Positions 53,717 to 63,113 of a DNA stretch of 64,000 bases are shown in pieces. Both the position numbers and the translations under genes were made by a program. Every line of letters starts with the position of its first letter. Within the stretch, counting starts at the first letter, position 1. Origin of the DNA: VBDM01 sp035499735 (lineage in GTDB: Bacteria; Pseudomonadota; Gammaproteobacteria; Burkholderiales; SG8-39); assembly GCA_035499735.1 (NCBI GenBank), contig DATJYC010000033.1, forward strand, positions 79,095 to 143,094, written 5' to 3'. A model generated the notes under the pieces. It did not search any database. It saw only the letters and a program-made list of their open reading frames with translations, and was not told the origin of the DNA.

Positions 53717-55405
53717 ATGAAAGACGACCTCAAGCCCCGCGTGTACGACATCCTCGCCCGCGCCTTCGCGCAGGAAGACGTGCGGACGTGCTTCGCCCTC
53801 CTCGGCGATGCGAACATGAACTGGGCCGCGCGCCTGGCCGAGCACGGCTGCCGCATGGTCTACGTCAGGCACGAGCACTGCGCGCTCGCCGCCGCGATGG
53901 CGTACTCGCGAAAGAGCCGCGAAGTGGGCGTGGCGACCGTCACCTGTGGCCCCGGCGTGACGCAATTGATCACGGCGCTCCCCGCGGCAGTGCGCGCTCA
54001 TCTGCCGCTCGTGGTTTTCGCCGGGGAGGCGCCGCTCAAGAGCGGCTGGTACAACCAGGAGCTCGACCAGGCGCCGCTCATCACCGCGACGGGCGCCGCG
54101 TACCACAGCCTGCACATGGTCGAGCGCATGCCGGTCGCGGTGCGCGATGCGTTCCTCCAGGCGCGCCGCGAGCGCCGCCCGGTGGTGATCGGCATACCGT
54201 TCGACCTTCAGGCGCGGCCGTGGGAGGGAAAGACGGATCTGCCGAAGCCCTCGCGCGAGCTGCTGCCGCGCTCCTCGCCGATTCCGCCGCATCCCGACGA
54301 CGTCGCGAGCGCCGCGAAGCTGGTCTCAGGTGCCGAGCGCATCGTCGTGCTGGCCGGGCTCGGCGCGGTCGAATCCGGCGCGGGCGCCGCCTGCCGCGCG
54401 CTGGCCGCGAAGACAGGCGGGCTCCTCGCGACGACGCTTCCCGCGCGGGGCCTATTCCACGACGATCCTTTCTGCATCGGCATCTCGGGCAGCTTCACGC
54501 CCGAGGCCGGCCTCGAATACCTGAAAGAGGCCGACCTCGTCGTCGCGGTCGGCAGCTCGCTCGCCTACCACGCGGGGGGCGGCGGCCAGCTCTGGCCGAA
54601 AGCGAGGATGCTGCAGATCGACATCGACCCGGTCGCGGTCGCCCAGGGCCAGGAGGTCGCGGAACATCATCTGCGCGCCGACGCACGCCTCGGCGTGGAG
54701 GCGCTGACCGCGGCGCTGCCCGCCCGCAAGCAAAGCTGGCGCAGCGACGCGATGGCCGCGCGCATCCGCGACTCGAAACCCGACAGCCACGTGTTCGACA
54801 TCGAGCCCGGGCTGCTCGACCCGCGCGACGTGGTCGAGGCGCTGGAAAGAAACCTGCCGCGCGACTGGGAGATGGTGAACTCGGGCGGTCATTGCTCGTG
54901 GTTCTTCGCGCAGATGCCCTCGCGCCCGCAGGAGAAGTTCCTTACCATCCGCGAGTTCGGCGCGATCGGCAACGGCGTCTCCTTCGCCATGGGCGTCGCG
55001 GCGGCGCGCCCGGACCGGACCGTCGTGCTGTTCGACGGCGATGGCAGCGTGATGATGCACGTGCAGGAGCTCGAGACCATTAGGCGGCACCGGCTCAACA
55101 TCCTGATCGTGGTCATGAACGACGCCGCGTACGGCTCCGAGCTGCACAAGCTGCGCTCGGAGGGAATGCCCGAGGACGGGTCGGTGTTCGGCTACTGCGA
55201 TTTCGCCGGAATCGCGCGCAGCTTCGGGCTGCAGGGAAGGACGGTCAAGAATCTCGACGACGTGCCGAAGCTCGTGACGGAATTCGCCGCGAGCGGCGGC
55301 GCCGCGGTCTGGGACTTCCACGTCTCGGCGAAGGTCGTGTCTCCGACGATACGCCGCGCGCACCCCGCTCCTGGCAAGGAGATCCCCGCGAAGCCGAAGT
55401 CCTAG
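53717..55405 (+). CDS. Thiamine-diphosphate-dependent enzyme, acetolactate-synthase-like
   Basis: A 562-residue ThDP enzyme with the three classical domains. The catalytic Glu is in MVYVRHEHCALAAAMAYSR near residue 52, followed by GVATVTCGPGVTQLITAL; the central FAD/ADP-type domain spans about 190-330; the ThDP/Mg motif is VVLFDGDGSVMMHVQELE near 440 with VVMNDAAYGSELHKL. The family includes acetolactate synthases, benzoylformate decarboxylase and oxalyl-CoA decarboxylase. No small regulatory subunit gene is nearby, so valine/isoleucine synthesis is unlikely. Substrate is unknown. Its stop overlaps the convergent AmpG-like gene by four bases. Confidence 0.88.
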   Translation: MKDDLKPRVYDILARAFAQEDVRTCFALLGDANMNWAARLAEHGCRMVYVRHEHCALAAAMAYSRKSREVGVATVTCGPGVTQLITALPAAVRAHLPLVVFAGEAPLKSGWYNQELDQAPLITATGAAYHSLHMVERMPVAVRDAFLQARRERRPVVIGIPFDLQARPWEGKTDLPKPSRELLPRSSPIPPHPDDVASAAKLVSGAERIVVLAGLGAVESGAGAACRALAAKTGGLLATTLPARGLFHDDPFCIGISGSFTPEAGLEYLKEADLVVAVGSSLAYHAGGGGQLWPKARMLQIDIDPVAVAQGQEVAEHHLRADARLGVEALTAALPARKQSWRSDAMAARIRDSKPDSHVFDIEPGLLDPRDVVEALERNLPRDWEMVNSGGHCSWFFAQMPSRPQEKFLTIREFGAIGNGVSFAMGVAAARPDRTVVLFDGDGSVMMHVQELETIRRHRLNILIVVMNDAAYGSELHKLRSEGMPEDGSVFGYCDFAGIARSFGLQGRTVKNLDDVPKLVTEFAASGGAAVWDFHVSAKVVSPTIRRAHPAPGKEIPAKPKS

Positions 55406-56670
55406 GACTGGCGGGCCTCCGCCGCTTCGATTTCCCCGCGCAGCATCCAGACCAGTACGAGCCCGGGAATCGCGCTCACGAAGGCCCAGAAAAAGAACGC
55501 GGCCCACGAGAGCCCGAGGTACCGGGGGTCGGTGGCGTAGCCCGCGACCGGCCCGATGAAGACCCGCCCGATTGCGGCCAGCGCGGAGAGGAGCGCGTAC
55601 TGCGTCGCCGTGAAGCGGTGATCGCAGAGCGCCATGAGGAGCGCCACGAACGCCGCCGTCCCCATGCCCGAGGTGACGTTCTCCAGGCCCACCGCGAGCA
55701 CCATGATCGGGTAGTTCTTGCCGACGAGAGCGAGCCACATGAACGAAAGGATCGCCACGCCTTGGAGGATTCCGAACGACAGGAGCGCGCGGTATAGCCC
55801 CATCTTCACCATGAGCGCGCCGCCGAAGAGCGCTCCGGCGATGGTCGCTGCGAGGCCGACCGCCTTGTTGACGAAGCCGACGTCGTCGAGCGAGAACCCA
55901 GCGCCCCGAAGCAGGAACGCGGTGGTGAGCGAGCCCGCGAAGGCATCGCCGAATTTGTAGAGGATCAGCAGCGCGAGGATCGCAATGGCTCCGGGACGGG
56001 AGAAGAACTCGTGGAACGGCTCGACCACCGCCTCGCGCAGCGTCCTGGGCGTCTGGACGCTGGCGGGCTCCTCTCCCAAGAAGGCCGCGAGCATGCCCAC
56101 GGCCATCAGCGCAGCCATGAGGAGATAGGTGTCTCGCCAGCCGAGCGCGGGGATGAAACCCGACCCGGCGACCAGCACCAGCGCGAGCGCGCCCGAGACC
56201 AGCATCGCGATGCGATAGCCGACGACGCCGAGCGCGCCCGCGAGGCCGCGCTCCTCGCGGCTCACCACGTCGGTGCGGTAGGCGTCGACGACGATGTCCT
56301 GCGAGGCCGAGAGAAAGGCGACCGCGAGCGCGAGCCAGGCGACGAGCGCGAGATCCGAGCGCGGCGACAGGAACGCCATCGCGGCGATCCCCAGCGCGAG
56401 CGCGAGCTGGGTGACGAGCAGCCAACCGCGCCGCCGGCCGAGGAAAGGCGGGACGAAGCGGTCCATCGCAGGCGCCCAGAGGAACTTCCACACGTAGGGC
56501 AGCCCCACCAGCGTGAACGCGCCAATCGTCGAGAGGTCCACGCCCTCGACCGTCATCCACGCCTGCAAAGTTCCGCCCGTTAGCGCAATCGGAAGCCCCG
56601 AGGAGAAGCCGAGCGCGAGGATCACCGCGAGGCGCCGGCTGCGGAAGACCGAGAGGTAGGGCGAGCTCAT
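55402..56670 (-). CDS. MFS transporter, AmpG (muropeptide permease) family
   Basis: A 422-residue inner-membrane transporter with about 12 helices. LALGFSSGLPIALTGGTLQA in helix 1, GLPYVWKFLWAPAMDRF near residue 55 and FLSASQDIVVDAYRTDVV near 115 are hallmarks of AmpG, which imports anhydromuropeptides for cell-wall recycling. It fits with the lytic transglycosylase encoded elsewhere in the window, though the two are not linked. The ATG at 56670 overlaps the xthA stop as ATGA; the longer upstream frame runs antisense to pyrE and in another frame of xthA. Confidence 0.9.
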   Translation of the reverse strand: MSSPYLSVFRSRRLAVILALGFSSGLPIALTGGTLQAWMTVEGVDLSTIGAFTLVGLPYVWKFLWAPAMDRFVPPFLGRRRGWLLVTQLALALGIAAMAFLSPRSDLALVAWLALAVAFLSASQDIVVDAYRTDVVSREERGLAGALGVVGYRIAMLVSGALALVLVAGSGFIPALGWRDTYLLMAALMAVGMLAAFLGEEPASVQTPRTLREAVVEPFHEFFSRPGAIAILALLILYKFGDAFAGSLTTAFLLRGAGFSLDDVGFVNKAVGLAATIAGALFGGALMVKMGLYRALLSFGILQGVAILSFMWLALVGKNYPIMVLAVGLENVTSGMGTAAFVALLMALCDHRFTATQYALLSALAAIGRVFIGPVAGYATDPRYLGLSWAAFFFWAFVSAIPGLVLVWMLRGEIEAAEARQS

Positions 56671-57449
56671 GCGAGCTTCGCGTCGTAGTCGATCGTGAGC
56701 GGGGCGTGGTCCGAGAAACGCTTCGCCTTGTAGATGCTCGCCCGCCTCGCTTTCGCGGCGATGCCCGGGGTCGCGATCTGGTAGTCGATGCGCCAGCCGA
56801 CGTTCTTCGCCCAGGCCCGGCCGCGGTTCGACCACCAGGTGTATTGCCTCGGCCGCGGGTCGACGCGCCGGAACACGTCCACCCAGCCGACGCGGTCGAA
56901 GGTCTCGGTCAGCCAGGCGCGCTCCTCGGGAAGGAAACCCGAATTCTTGCGGTTGCCGCGCCAGTTCTCGAGGTCGATCTCCTTGTGCGCGATGTTCCAG
57001 TCGCCGCACAGGACGAATTCGCGCCCGCTCGCCTTCAGCTCCTTGAGCACAGGCATGAACTCGGCGAGAAAGCGGAACTTGGCCTTCTGCCTTTCCTCCG
57101 AGCTCGAGCCCGACGGGAGGTAGACCGAGACCACCGAGAGCTTGCCGAAATCGGCGCGCAGATACCTCCCCTCGGGATCGAACTCCCGGCTGCCGTAGCC
57201 GCAAACCACGGCGTCGGGCTTCCTTCGCGAATACAGCGCCACACCGCTGTAGCCCTTCTTGGTCGACGCGCAGTGGTAGTTTCCGTGGAATCCCCTCGGC
57301 ACCAGTTCCAGATCGGCGAGGTCGGCTTCCTGCGCCTTGATCTCCTGCAGGCAGACGACATCGGCGCGCTGCCGCGCGAGCCAGCGCGGAAAGCCCTTCG
57401 CGAGCGCCGAGCGGATGCCGTTGAGATTGAGCGTGATAATGCGTAACAT
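56667..57449 (-). CDS. xthA: Exodeoxyribonuclease III (AP endonuclease)
   Basis: A 260-residue enzyme of base-excision repair. MLRIITLNLNGIRSALAKGF has the first metal-binding Asn; VVCLQEIKAQEADL near residue 32 the catalytic Glu; FVLCGDWNIAHKEIDL near 148 the Asp/Asn pair; GWRIDYQIAT near 222 and FSDHAPLTIDY near 250 the Asp-His pair. The 260-residue length is standard. The start is the ATG at 57449, supported by the conserved N-terminus. It is coupled to the AmpG-like gene and diverges from pyrE with the two starts 28 bases apart. Confidence 0.95.
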   Translation of the reverse strand: MLRIITLNLNGIRSALAKGFPRWLARQRADVVCLQEIKAQEADLADLELVPRGFHGNYHCASTKKGYSGVALYSRRKPDAVVCGYGSREFDPEGRYLRADFGKLSVVSVYLPSGSSSEERQKAKFRFLAEFMPVLKELKASGREFVLCGDWNIAHKEIDLENWRGNRKNSGFLPEERAWLTETFDRVGWVDVFRRVDPRPRQYTWWSNRGRAWAKNVGWRIDYQIATPGIAAKARRASIYKAKRFSDHAPLTIDYDAKLA

Positions 57450-57477
57450 TCGGCGAATTCTTCTCGGGCATCTCCAG

Positions 57478-58128
57478 GTGGCCGATTTTCGCAAGGACTT
57501 CATCGCGTTCTGCCTCGAGCAGGGCGTCCTGAAGTTCGGCCGCTTCGTCACGAAGTCGGGCCGCACGACGCCGTATTTCTTCAACGCCGGCCTGTTCAAC
57601 ACCGGCGCGTCGCTCGAGCGGCTGGCGCAATTCTACGCAAAAGCCATCCTGGCCTCCGGGGTGCGCTTCGACATGCTGTTCGGCCCCGCGTACAAGGGGA
57701 TCGTTCTCGCCGCGACCACCGCCGTTGCCCTGGCGCGGGAGGGCCGCGACGTCCCCTACGCCTTCAACCGCAAGGAAGCCAAGGACCACGGCGAGGGCGG
57801 CGACCTCGTCGGCGCGCCGCTCGCGGGCCGCGTGCTCATCGTCGACGACGTGCTGACCGCCGGAACCGCGGTGCGCGAGTCGCTGGACGTGATTTCGTCA
57901 CACGGCGCGACTCCGGCGGGAGTGGTAATCTCGCTGGACCGCATGGAACGCGGCGCCGCGGAGCTCTCGGCTATACAGGAAATCGAGAAACGCCACGGCA
58001 TCCCCGTCGTGTCCATCGCGAGCCTGGACGACCTGATGGGCTTCATCGGGGAGCGCGCCGAATACCGGCAGCACCTCCAGGCGATCCGGGAATACAGGCA
58101 ACTCTACGGGGTGGCTCACTATGCGTAG
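57478..58128 (+). CDS. pyrE: Orotate phosphoribosyltransferase
   Basis: A 216-residue enzyme that makes OMP from orotate and PRPP in pyrimidine synthesis. KFGRFVTKSGRTTPYFFNAG near residue 25 and FGPAYKGIVLAATTAVALA near 65 bind substrate; RVLIVDDVLTAGTAVRES near 120 is the PRPP-binding motif. GTG at 57478 gives the standard N-terminus (VADFRKDFIAF); an ATG at 57439 would add 13 residues that overlap the xthA start antisense. It overlaps the next gene by eight bases. Confidence 0.95.
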   Translation: MADFRKDFIAFCLEQGVLKFGRFVTKSGRTTPYFFNAGLFNTGASLERLAQFYAKAILASGVRFDMLFGPAYKGIVLAATTAVALAREGRDVPYAFNRKEAKDHGEGGDLVGAPLAGRVLIVDDVLTAGTAVRESLDVISSHGATPAGVVISLDRMERGAAELSAIQEIEKRHGIPVVSIASLDDLMGFIGERAEYRQHLQAIREYRQLYGVAHYA

Positions 58129-58747
58129 CCAGGCGGCGGTACTTCTGCTCACCTTTGCCGTGACCGCGCCCGCTCTCGCGCAGCAGCCGCCGGCGGCCCT
58201 GCACATGTACAAGTGCAAGGATGCGAGCGGCAGGGTCTACTACACCCAAGTCCCTCCCCGCGAATGCCTGGGGCGCGAAACCGAGGAGCTGAACAAGTCG
58301 GGCGTCGTCATCAAAGAAAGCCAACGCCCCGCCACGCCCGCCGAGATCAAGGCGCGCGAGGCCGAGCGCAAAAAGAAGGCGGAACAGGAGGAACTGGCCC
58401 GGGAGGAACACCGCAAGAACACCGCGCTCCTGAACACCTACTCGAGCGAGAAGGACATCGAGGACCAGCGAGCCCGCGCTCTCAAGGAGGCTCAGGACGC
58501 GATCGCCTCCACGGAGAAGACCATCGCCGGAGCCCAGAAGCGCCAAAAAGACCTCGAGTCGGAAAAGGAGTTCTACACCAAGAAGCCGATGCCCGCGAAG
58601 CTCAAGCAGGAAATTAGCAACGTCGACATCGAGATCAAGACCCAGACCGCGCTGCTCGAAGCAAAGAAGACCGAGATCGCCAAGATCAACGCGAAGTACG
58701 ACGAGGACAAGCGGCGCTACGTCGAGCTGACGGCGCCGAAGAAGTAG
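58121..58747 (+). CDS. Secreted DUF4124 protein with long coiled coil
   Basis: A 208-residue periplasmic protein. After a Sec signal (AAVLLLTFAVTAPALAQQ) comes the DUF4124 module: MYKCKDASGRVYYTQVPPRE with the two conserved Cys near residues 32 and 49 (second in RECLGRETEEL). The rest, residues about 70-205, is a highly charged heptad-rich coiled coil (AREAERKKKAEQEELAREEH, then ALLEAKKTEIAKINAKYDED). Function is unknown for the family. Its start overlaps the pyrE end by eight bases. Confidence 0.88.
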   Translation: MRSQAAVLLLTFAVTAPALAQQPPAALHMYKCKDASGRVYYTQVPPRECLGRETEELNKSGVVIKESQRPATPAEIKAREAERKKKAEQEELAREEHRKNTALLNTYSSEKDIEDQRARALKEAQDAIASTEKTIAGAQKRQKDLESEKEFYTKKPMPAKLKQEISNVDIEIKTQTALLEAKKTEIAKINAKYDEDKRRYVELTAPKK

Positions 58748-60184
58748 TCAGCGCGCGAGCTTTCGCTTCAGGATCTCGTTCGCCTGAGCGGGATTCGCCT
58801 TCCCCTTGGTGGCCTTCATCACCTGCCCGACCAGCGAATTGAACGCCTTGTCCTTGCCGGCGCGGTAATCCTCCACCTGCCTTGCGTTCGCTGCGAGCAC
58901 CTCGTCGACGATCTTCTCGATCGCGCCGGAGTCTGAGATCTGCTTCAGGCCGCGCTTTTCGATGATCGCATCGACCGAACCCTCCTGCTGCCACAAAGCG
59001 GGAAGGACCACGGATGCAGCCACGGTCGACGACACAGTTCCGTCGGCCACGCGTTCCGAAAGGTCCCGCAATTGATCGGACGACACTTTGCTTTGCGCAA
59101 TGTCGAGGCGCTCCTCATTCAGCATTGCAGCGAGCGGGCCCAATATCCAGTTTGCCAACACGGGTGCCCGCTCTTTTGGCGCGCCCATGAGGGTTGCAAT
59201 CGCGAAGGTCGAGGAGTTCCGAGTCGAAGTCAGCTGTTCGGCTTTTTCGACAGGAATTTCGTACGCAATGAGTTTCTTCTTCTGTTCGAACGGAGACTCT
59301 GGCAACTCATCCCTAACCTTTTCGATCCATTCTTCTTTCACCACTAGCGGCAGGAGATCGGGATCGGGGAAATAACGATAGTCGTGCGCTTCCTCCTTGG
59401 TCCGCATCGATCGCGTTTCGTCCCTGTCGGGATCGTAGAGTCTTGTCTCCTGAACGATCCTGCCACCGTCCTCGAGGATCTCGATTTGACGCTTCACCTC
59501 GAACTGGATCGCCTTCTCCATGAAGCGGAAGGAGTTCAGGTTCTTGATCTCGCAGCGGGTGCCGAGCGGCGCGCCGGGGCGTCTCACCGAGACGTTGGCG
59601 TCACATCGGAATGAGCCTTCCTGCATGTTCCCGTCGCAGATGTCATACCAAGTCACTATCTGGTGAAGCTTCTTCGCGTAAGCAACAGCTTCTTCCGCCG
59701 ATCTAATCTCGGGCTCGGTCACGATCTCAAGCAAGGGCGTTCCCGCGCGATTCAGGTCGATTCCGCTCATTCCGTGGAAATCCTCGTGAAGGGACTTTCC
59801 CGCATCTTCTTCGAGATGGGCTCGCGTCAGCCGTATCACTATTTCACCCCGCGTCGGCGACACGATCGGAATTTCCCCGCCTTGCACGATCGGCAGCTCG
59901 TACTGGCTGATCTGGTACCCCTTGGGGAGGTCGGGGTAGAAATAGTTCTTGCGGGCGAACACCGAGCGGCGGTTGATGGTCGCGCCGATCGCGAGGCCGA
60001 AGCGTATAGCGCGCTCCACCGCGCCCTTGTTCGCCACCGGCAGCACCCCCGGCAGCGCCATGTCCACCGCGCTCGCTTGGGTGTTGGCCAGGGCGCCGAA
60101 GGCGGTCGAAGCGCCGGAGAACATCTTCGACGCGGTCGAGAGCTGCGCGTGGGTCTCCAGCCCGATGACGATTTCCCAGCTCAT
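58748..60184 (-). CDS. gatB: Asp/Glu-tRNA(Asn/Gln) amidotransferase subunit B
   Basis: A 478-residue subunit that binds the misacylated tRNA and activates its carboxylate with ATP. WEIVIGLETHAQLSTASKMF at the N-terminus, KNYFYPDLPKGYQISQYELP near residue 80, RTKEEAHDYRYFPDPDLLPL near 272 and the C-terminal YqeY/GatB domain ending ANPAQANEILKRKLAR are all present. The ATG at 60184 overlaps the gatA stop. Composition is mixed: patches between about 58940 and 59880 fall to 45-50% GC per 60 bases, while the protein remains intact. Confidence 0.96.
   Translation of the reverse strand: MSWEIVIGLETHAQLSTASKMFSGASTAFGALANTQASAVDMALPGVLPVANKGAVERAIRFGLAIGATINRRSVFARKNYFYPDLPKGYQISQYELPIVQGGEIPIVSPTRGEIVIRLTRAHLEEDAGKSLHEDFHGMSGIDLNRAGTPLLEIVTEPEIRSAEEAVAYAKKLHQIVTWYDICDGNMQEGSFRCDANVSVRRPGAPLGTRCEIKNLNSFRFMEKAIQFEVKRQIEILEDGGRIVQETRLYDPDRDETRSMRTKEEAHDYRYFPDPDLLPLVVKEEWIEKVRDELPESPFEQKKKLIAYEIPVEKAEQLTSTRNSSTFAIATLMGAPKERAPVLANWILGPLAAMLNEERLDIAQSKVSSDQLRDLSERVADGTVSSTVAASVVLPALWQQEGSVDAIIEKRGLKQISDSGAIEKIVDEVLAANARQVEDYRAGKDKAFNSLVGQVMKATKGKANPAQANEILKRKLAR
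58940..59880 (-). other. Low-GC mosaic segment inside gatB
   Basis: Hand counts give about 45% GC at 59221-59340 and 50% at 59641-59700, against about 65-70% around. Patches of normal composition lie between (for example 65% at 59161-59220). The coding frame is unbroken. This resembles the segment in leuS and suggests recombination with a lower-GC relative or a mixed-strain assembly. Confidence 0.5.
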
Positions 60185-61638
60185 TGCAGGCCCCTCGGCT
60201 CGCGCCGGTGCCAGTCGGTCGCCTTCTGGTACTGGTGCGCCAGGTTGAGCAGTCTCGCCTCGGCGAAGTAGTTGCCTACGAGGTGCAGCCCGACCGGCAG
60301 GCCGCCCGCGCCGAAGCCGCAGGGAATGGAGGCAGCGGGAAGCCCCGCGAGGTTCGCGGGGATGGTGTAGATGTCGTTCAGGTACATCTGCACGGGATCC
60401 GAGGTCTTGGCGCCTAGCCTGAACGCCACGGTCGGCGCAGTCGGGCCGACCACCACATCGCAGCGCTTGAACGCCTCGGTGAAATCGTTCGCGATCAGGC
60501 GACGGACCTTCTGCGCCTTGAGGTAGTAGGCGTCGTAGTAGCCGTGGGAAAGCACGTAGGTGCCGATGAGAATGCGCCGCCTCACCTCCGCGCCGAACCC
60601 TTCCGCGCGCGTCCTGCGGTACATGTCGGCGAGATCGGTATAGTCCTTCGCCCGGTAGCCGTAGCGCACGCCGTCGAAGCGCGACAGGTTCGAAGACGCC
60701 TCCGCGGGCGCGATGACGTAGTACGCGGGCACCGAGAGGCCCGAGTTGCGCAGCTCGACCGGAACGCGCTTCGCGCCCAGCTTCTCCAACTGCGCCAGCG
60801 CCTCCTCGACGGCCTTGCCGACGTCCGGCGCGAGGCCCTCGCCGAAATGCTCCTTCGGCACACCGACGCGAAGGCCGGACAGCGGCTCGTCGAGATCGCG
60901 AGCGTAGTCCTCCGCATCGCGCTCGATCGAGGTCGAATCGCGCTCGTCGAACCCCGCCATCACGTCGAGCAGCATTGCGAGGTCCTCGGCGCTCTTCGCG
61001 AATGGCCCGCCTTGGTCGAGGCTGGAGGCGAAAGCGACCATGCCGTAGCGCGACACGAGGCCGTACGTCGGCTTCAGGCCGCAGATTCCGGAGAGCGCGG
61101 CGGGCTGGCGGATCGACCCGCCGGTGTCGGTTCCCGTCGCTGCCGGCGCCATGCGCGCCGCGACCGCGGCCGCCGACCCGCCCGATGAGCCGCCGGGGAC
61201 GCAATCCGTGTTCCAGGGGTTCTTCACCGGCCCGTAGAACGAGGATTCGCTCGAGGAGCCCATGGCGAACTCGTCCATGTTGGTCTTGCCGAGGATCACC
61301 GCCCCCGCCGCGTTGAAGCGCTCGATCAGGTGCGCGTCGTAAGGCGACACGAAATTCGAGAGGATCTTCGAGCCGCAGGTGGTGAGCCAGTCGCGAGCGA
61401 CGAAGATGTCCTTGTGCGCCACCGGGACGCCGGTAAGGGGTGCCGCCCTGCCCTGGGCAATGCGCGCGTCGGCCGCGCGGGCCTGCACGAGACTTTTTTC
61501 CGGGTCGACGGTGATGAAGGCGTTGAGCCTCCCGTTCAGCGCCGTGATCCGCTCGAGAAAGGTCTTCGTGAGCTCGACGCTCGAAATCTTCTTTGACGCA
61601 AGCGCCGAGGAAAGCTCTTTGAGAGAGGAATTCAGCAT
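60181..61638 (-). CDS. gatA: Asp/Glu-tRNA(Asn/Gln) amidotransferase subunit A
   Basis: A 485-residue amidase that releases ammonia from glutamine for the transamidation. The Ser-cisSer-Lys triad is visible: VAHKDIFVARDWLTTCGSKI (Lys near residue 75), CVPGGSSGGSAAAVAARM (cis-Ser near 150) and GTDTGGSIRQPAALSGICG (nucleophile Ser near 175). GEVRRRILIGTYVLSHGYYD-type sequence near 335 is also typical. It overlaps gatB by four bases and follows gatC by 29. Confidence 0.97.
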   Translation of the reverse strand: MLNSSLKELSSALASKKISSVELTKTFLERITALNGRLNAFITVDPEKSLVQARAADARIAQGRAAPLTGVPVAHKDIFVARDWLTTCGSKILSNFVSPYDAHLIERFNAAGAVILGKTNMDEFAMGSSSESSFYGPVKNPWNTDCVPGGSSGGSAAAVAARMAPAATGTDTGGSIRQPAALSGICGLKPTYGLVSRYGMVAFASSLDQGGPFAKSAEDLAMLLDVMAGFDERDSTSIERDAEDYARDLDEPLSGLRVGVPKEHFGEGLAPDVGKAVEEALAQLEKLGAKRVPVELRNSGLSVPAYYVIAPAEASSNLSRFDGVRYGYRAKDYTDLADMYRRTRAEGFGAEVRRRILIGTYVLSHGYYDAYYLKAQKVRRLIANDFTEAFKRCDVVVGPTAPTVAFRLGAKTSDPVQMYLNDIYTIPANLAGLPAASIPCGFGAGGLPVGLHLVGNYFAEARLLNLAHQYQKATDWHRREPRGLQ

Positions 61639-61667
61639 GAATTCAGGATTCTCGGCCCCTGAATCCG

Positions 61668-61955
61668 CTACTCGATGACCTTTGGAACGAGGTAGAGGCC
61701 TGATTCGTTCTGCGGCGCTAGCTTCAGGAACAAGTCGCGCTGGTCTTTCTCCCTCACTTCGTCGGGCCGCAGGCGCAGCGCAAAGGCCTGGGCGTGGGCC
61801 ATGGGCTCGACCCCCTCGGTATCGACCTTCTGCAATTGCCCAATCAACTCAAATATATCGTTGAGCTTGGCCTCGACGGCCTTCGCTTCCGCGTCGCTTA
61901 TGCCGATCCGGGCGAGCTCGGCGATGCGGCGTACGTCTTCGAGGGTCAACGCCAT
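61668..61955 (-). CDS. gatC: Asp/Glu-tRNA(Asn/Gln) amidotransferase subunit C
   Basis: A 95-residue subunit that stabilises the GatA-GatB complex. MALTLEDVRRIAELARIGIS, then FELIGQLQKVDTEGVEPMAH near residue 40, LRPDEVRE and the closing SGLYLVPKVIE are the standard pattern. The ATG at 61955 was chosen for family length; the upstream open frame crosses the promoter region. It is the first gene of gatCAB and diverges from mreB. Confidence 0.96.
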   Translation of the reverse strand: MALTLEDVRRIAELARIGISDAEAKAVEAKLNDIFELIGQLQKVDTEGVEPMAHAQAFALRLRPDEVREKDQRDLFLKLAPQNESGLYLVPKVIE

Positions 61956-61989
61956 GAGAAATCGCTTAAAACGTAATTTTATTTGCTGT

Positions 61990-61995
61990 ATTATA
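61990..61995 (-). promoter_or_regulatory. -10 element (TATAAT) of gatCAB
   Basis: Minus-strand TATAAT 34 bases before the gatC ATG; no strong -35 at the usual distance. It lies in the 79-base gatC/mreB divergent region, which is AT-rich compared with the flanks. Confidence 0.45.
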
Positions 61996-62013
61996 GCGCA
62001 ATCGTGAATCCCC

Positions 62014-62026
62014 TTTCCTAAGGAAA
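62014..62026. repeat. Palindrome just before the mreB ribosome-binding region
   Basis: TTTCCTAAGGAAA is a 13-base palindrome with six-base arms, centred 15 bases before the mreB ATG. The right half (AAGGAAA) may also serve as ribosome-binding site, together with CAGG closer in. Operator function is possible but unproven. Confidence 0.3.
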
Positions 62027-62034
62027 TCAGCAGG

Positions 62035-63078
<1,044 letters not shown>

Positions 63079-63113
63079 GCCCGGGGTGAGGGGCCCCCAA
63101 ACCCTTCGCTGAC

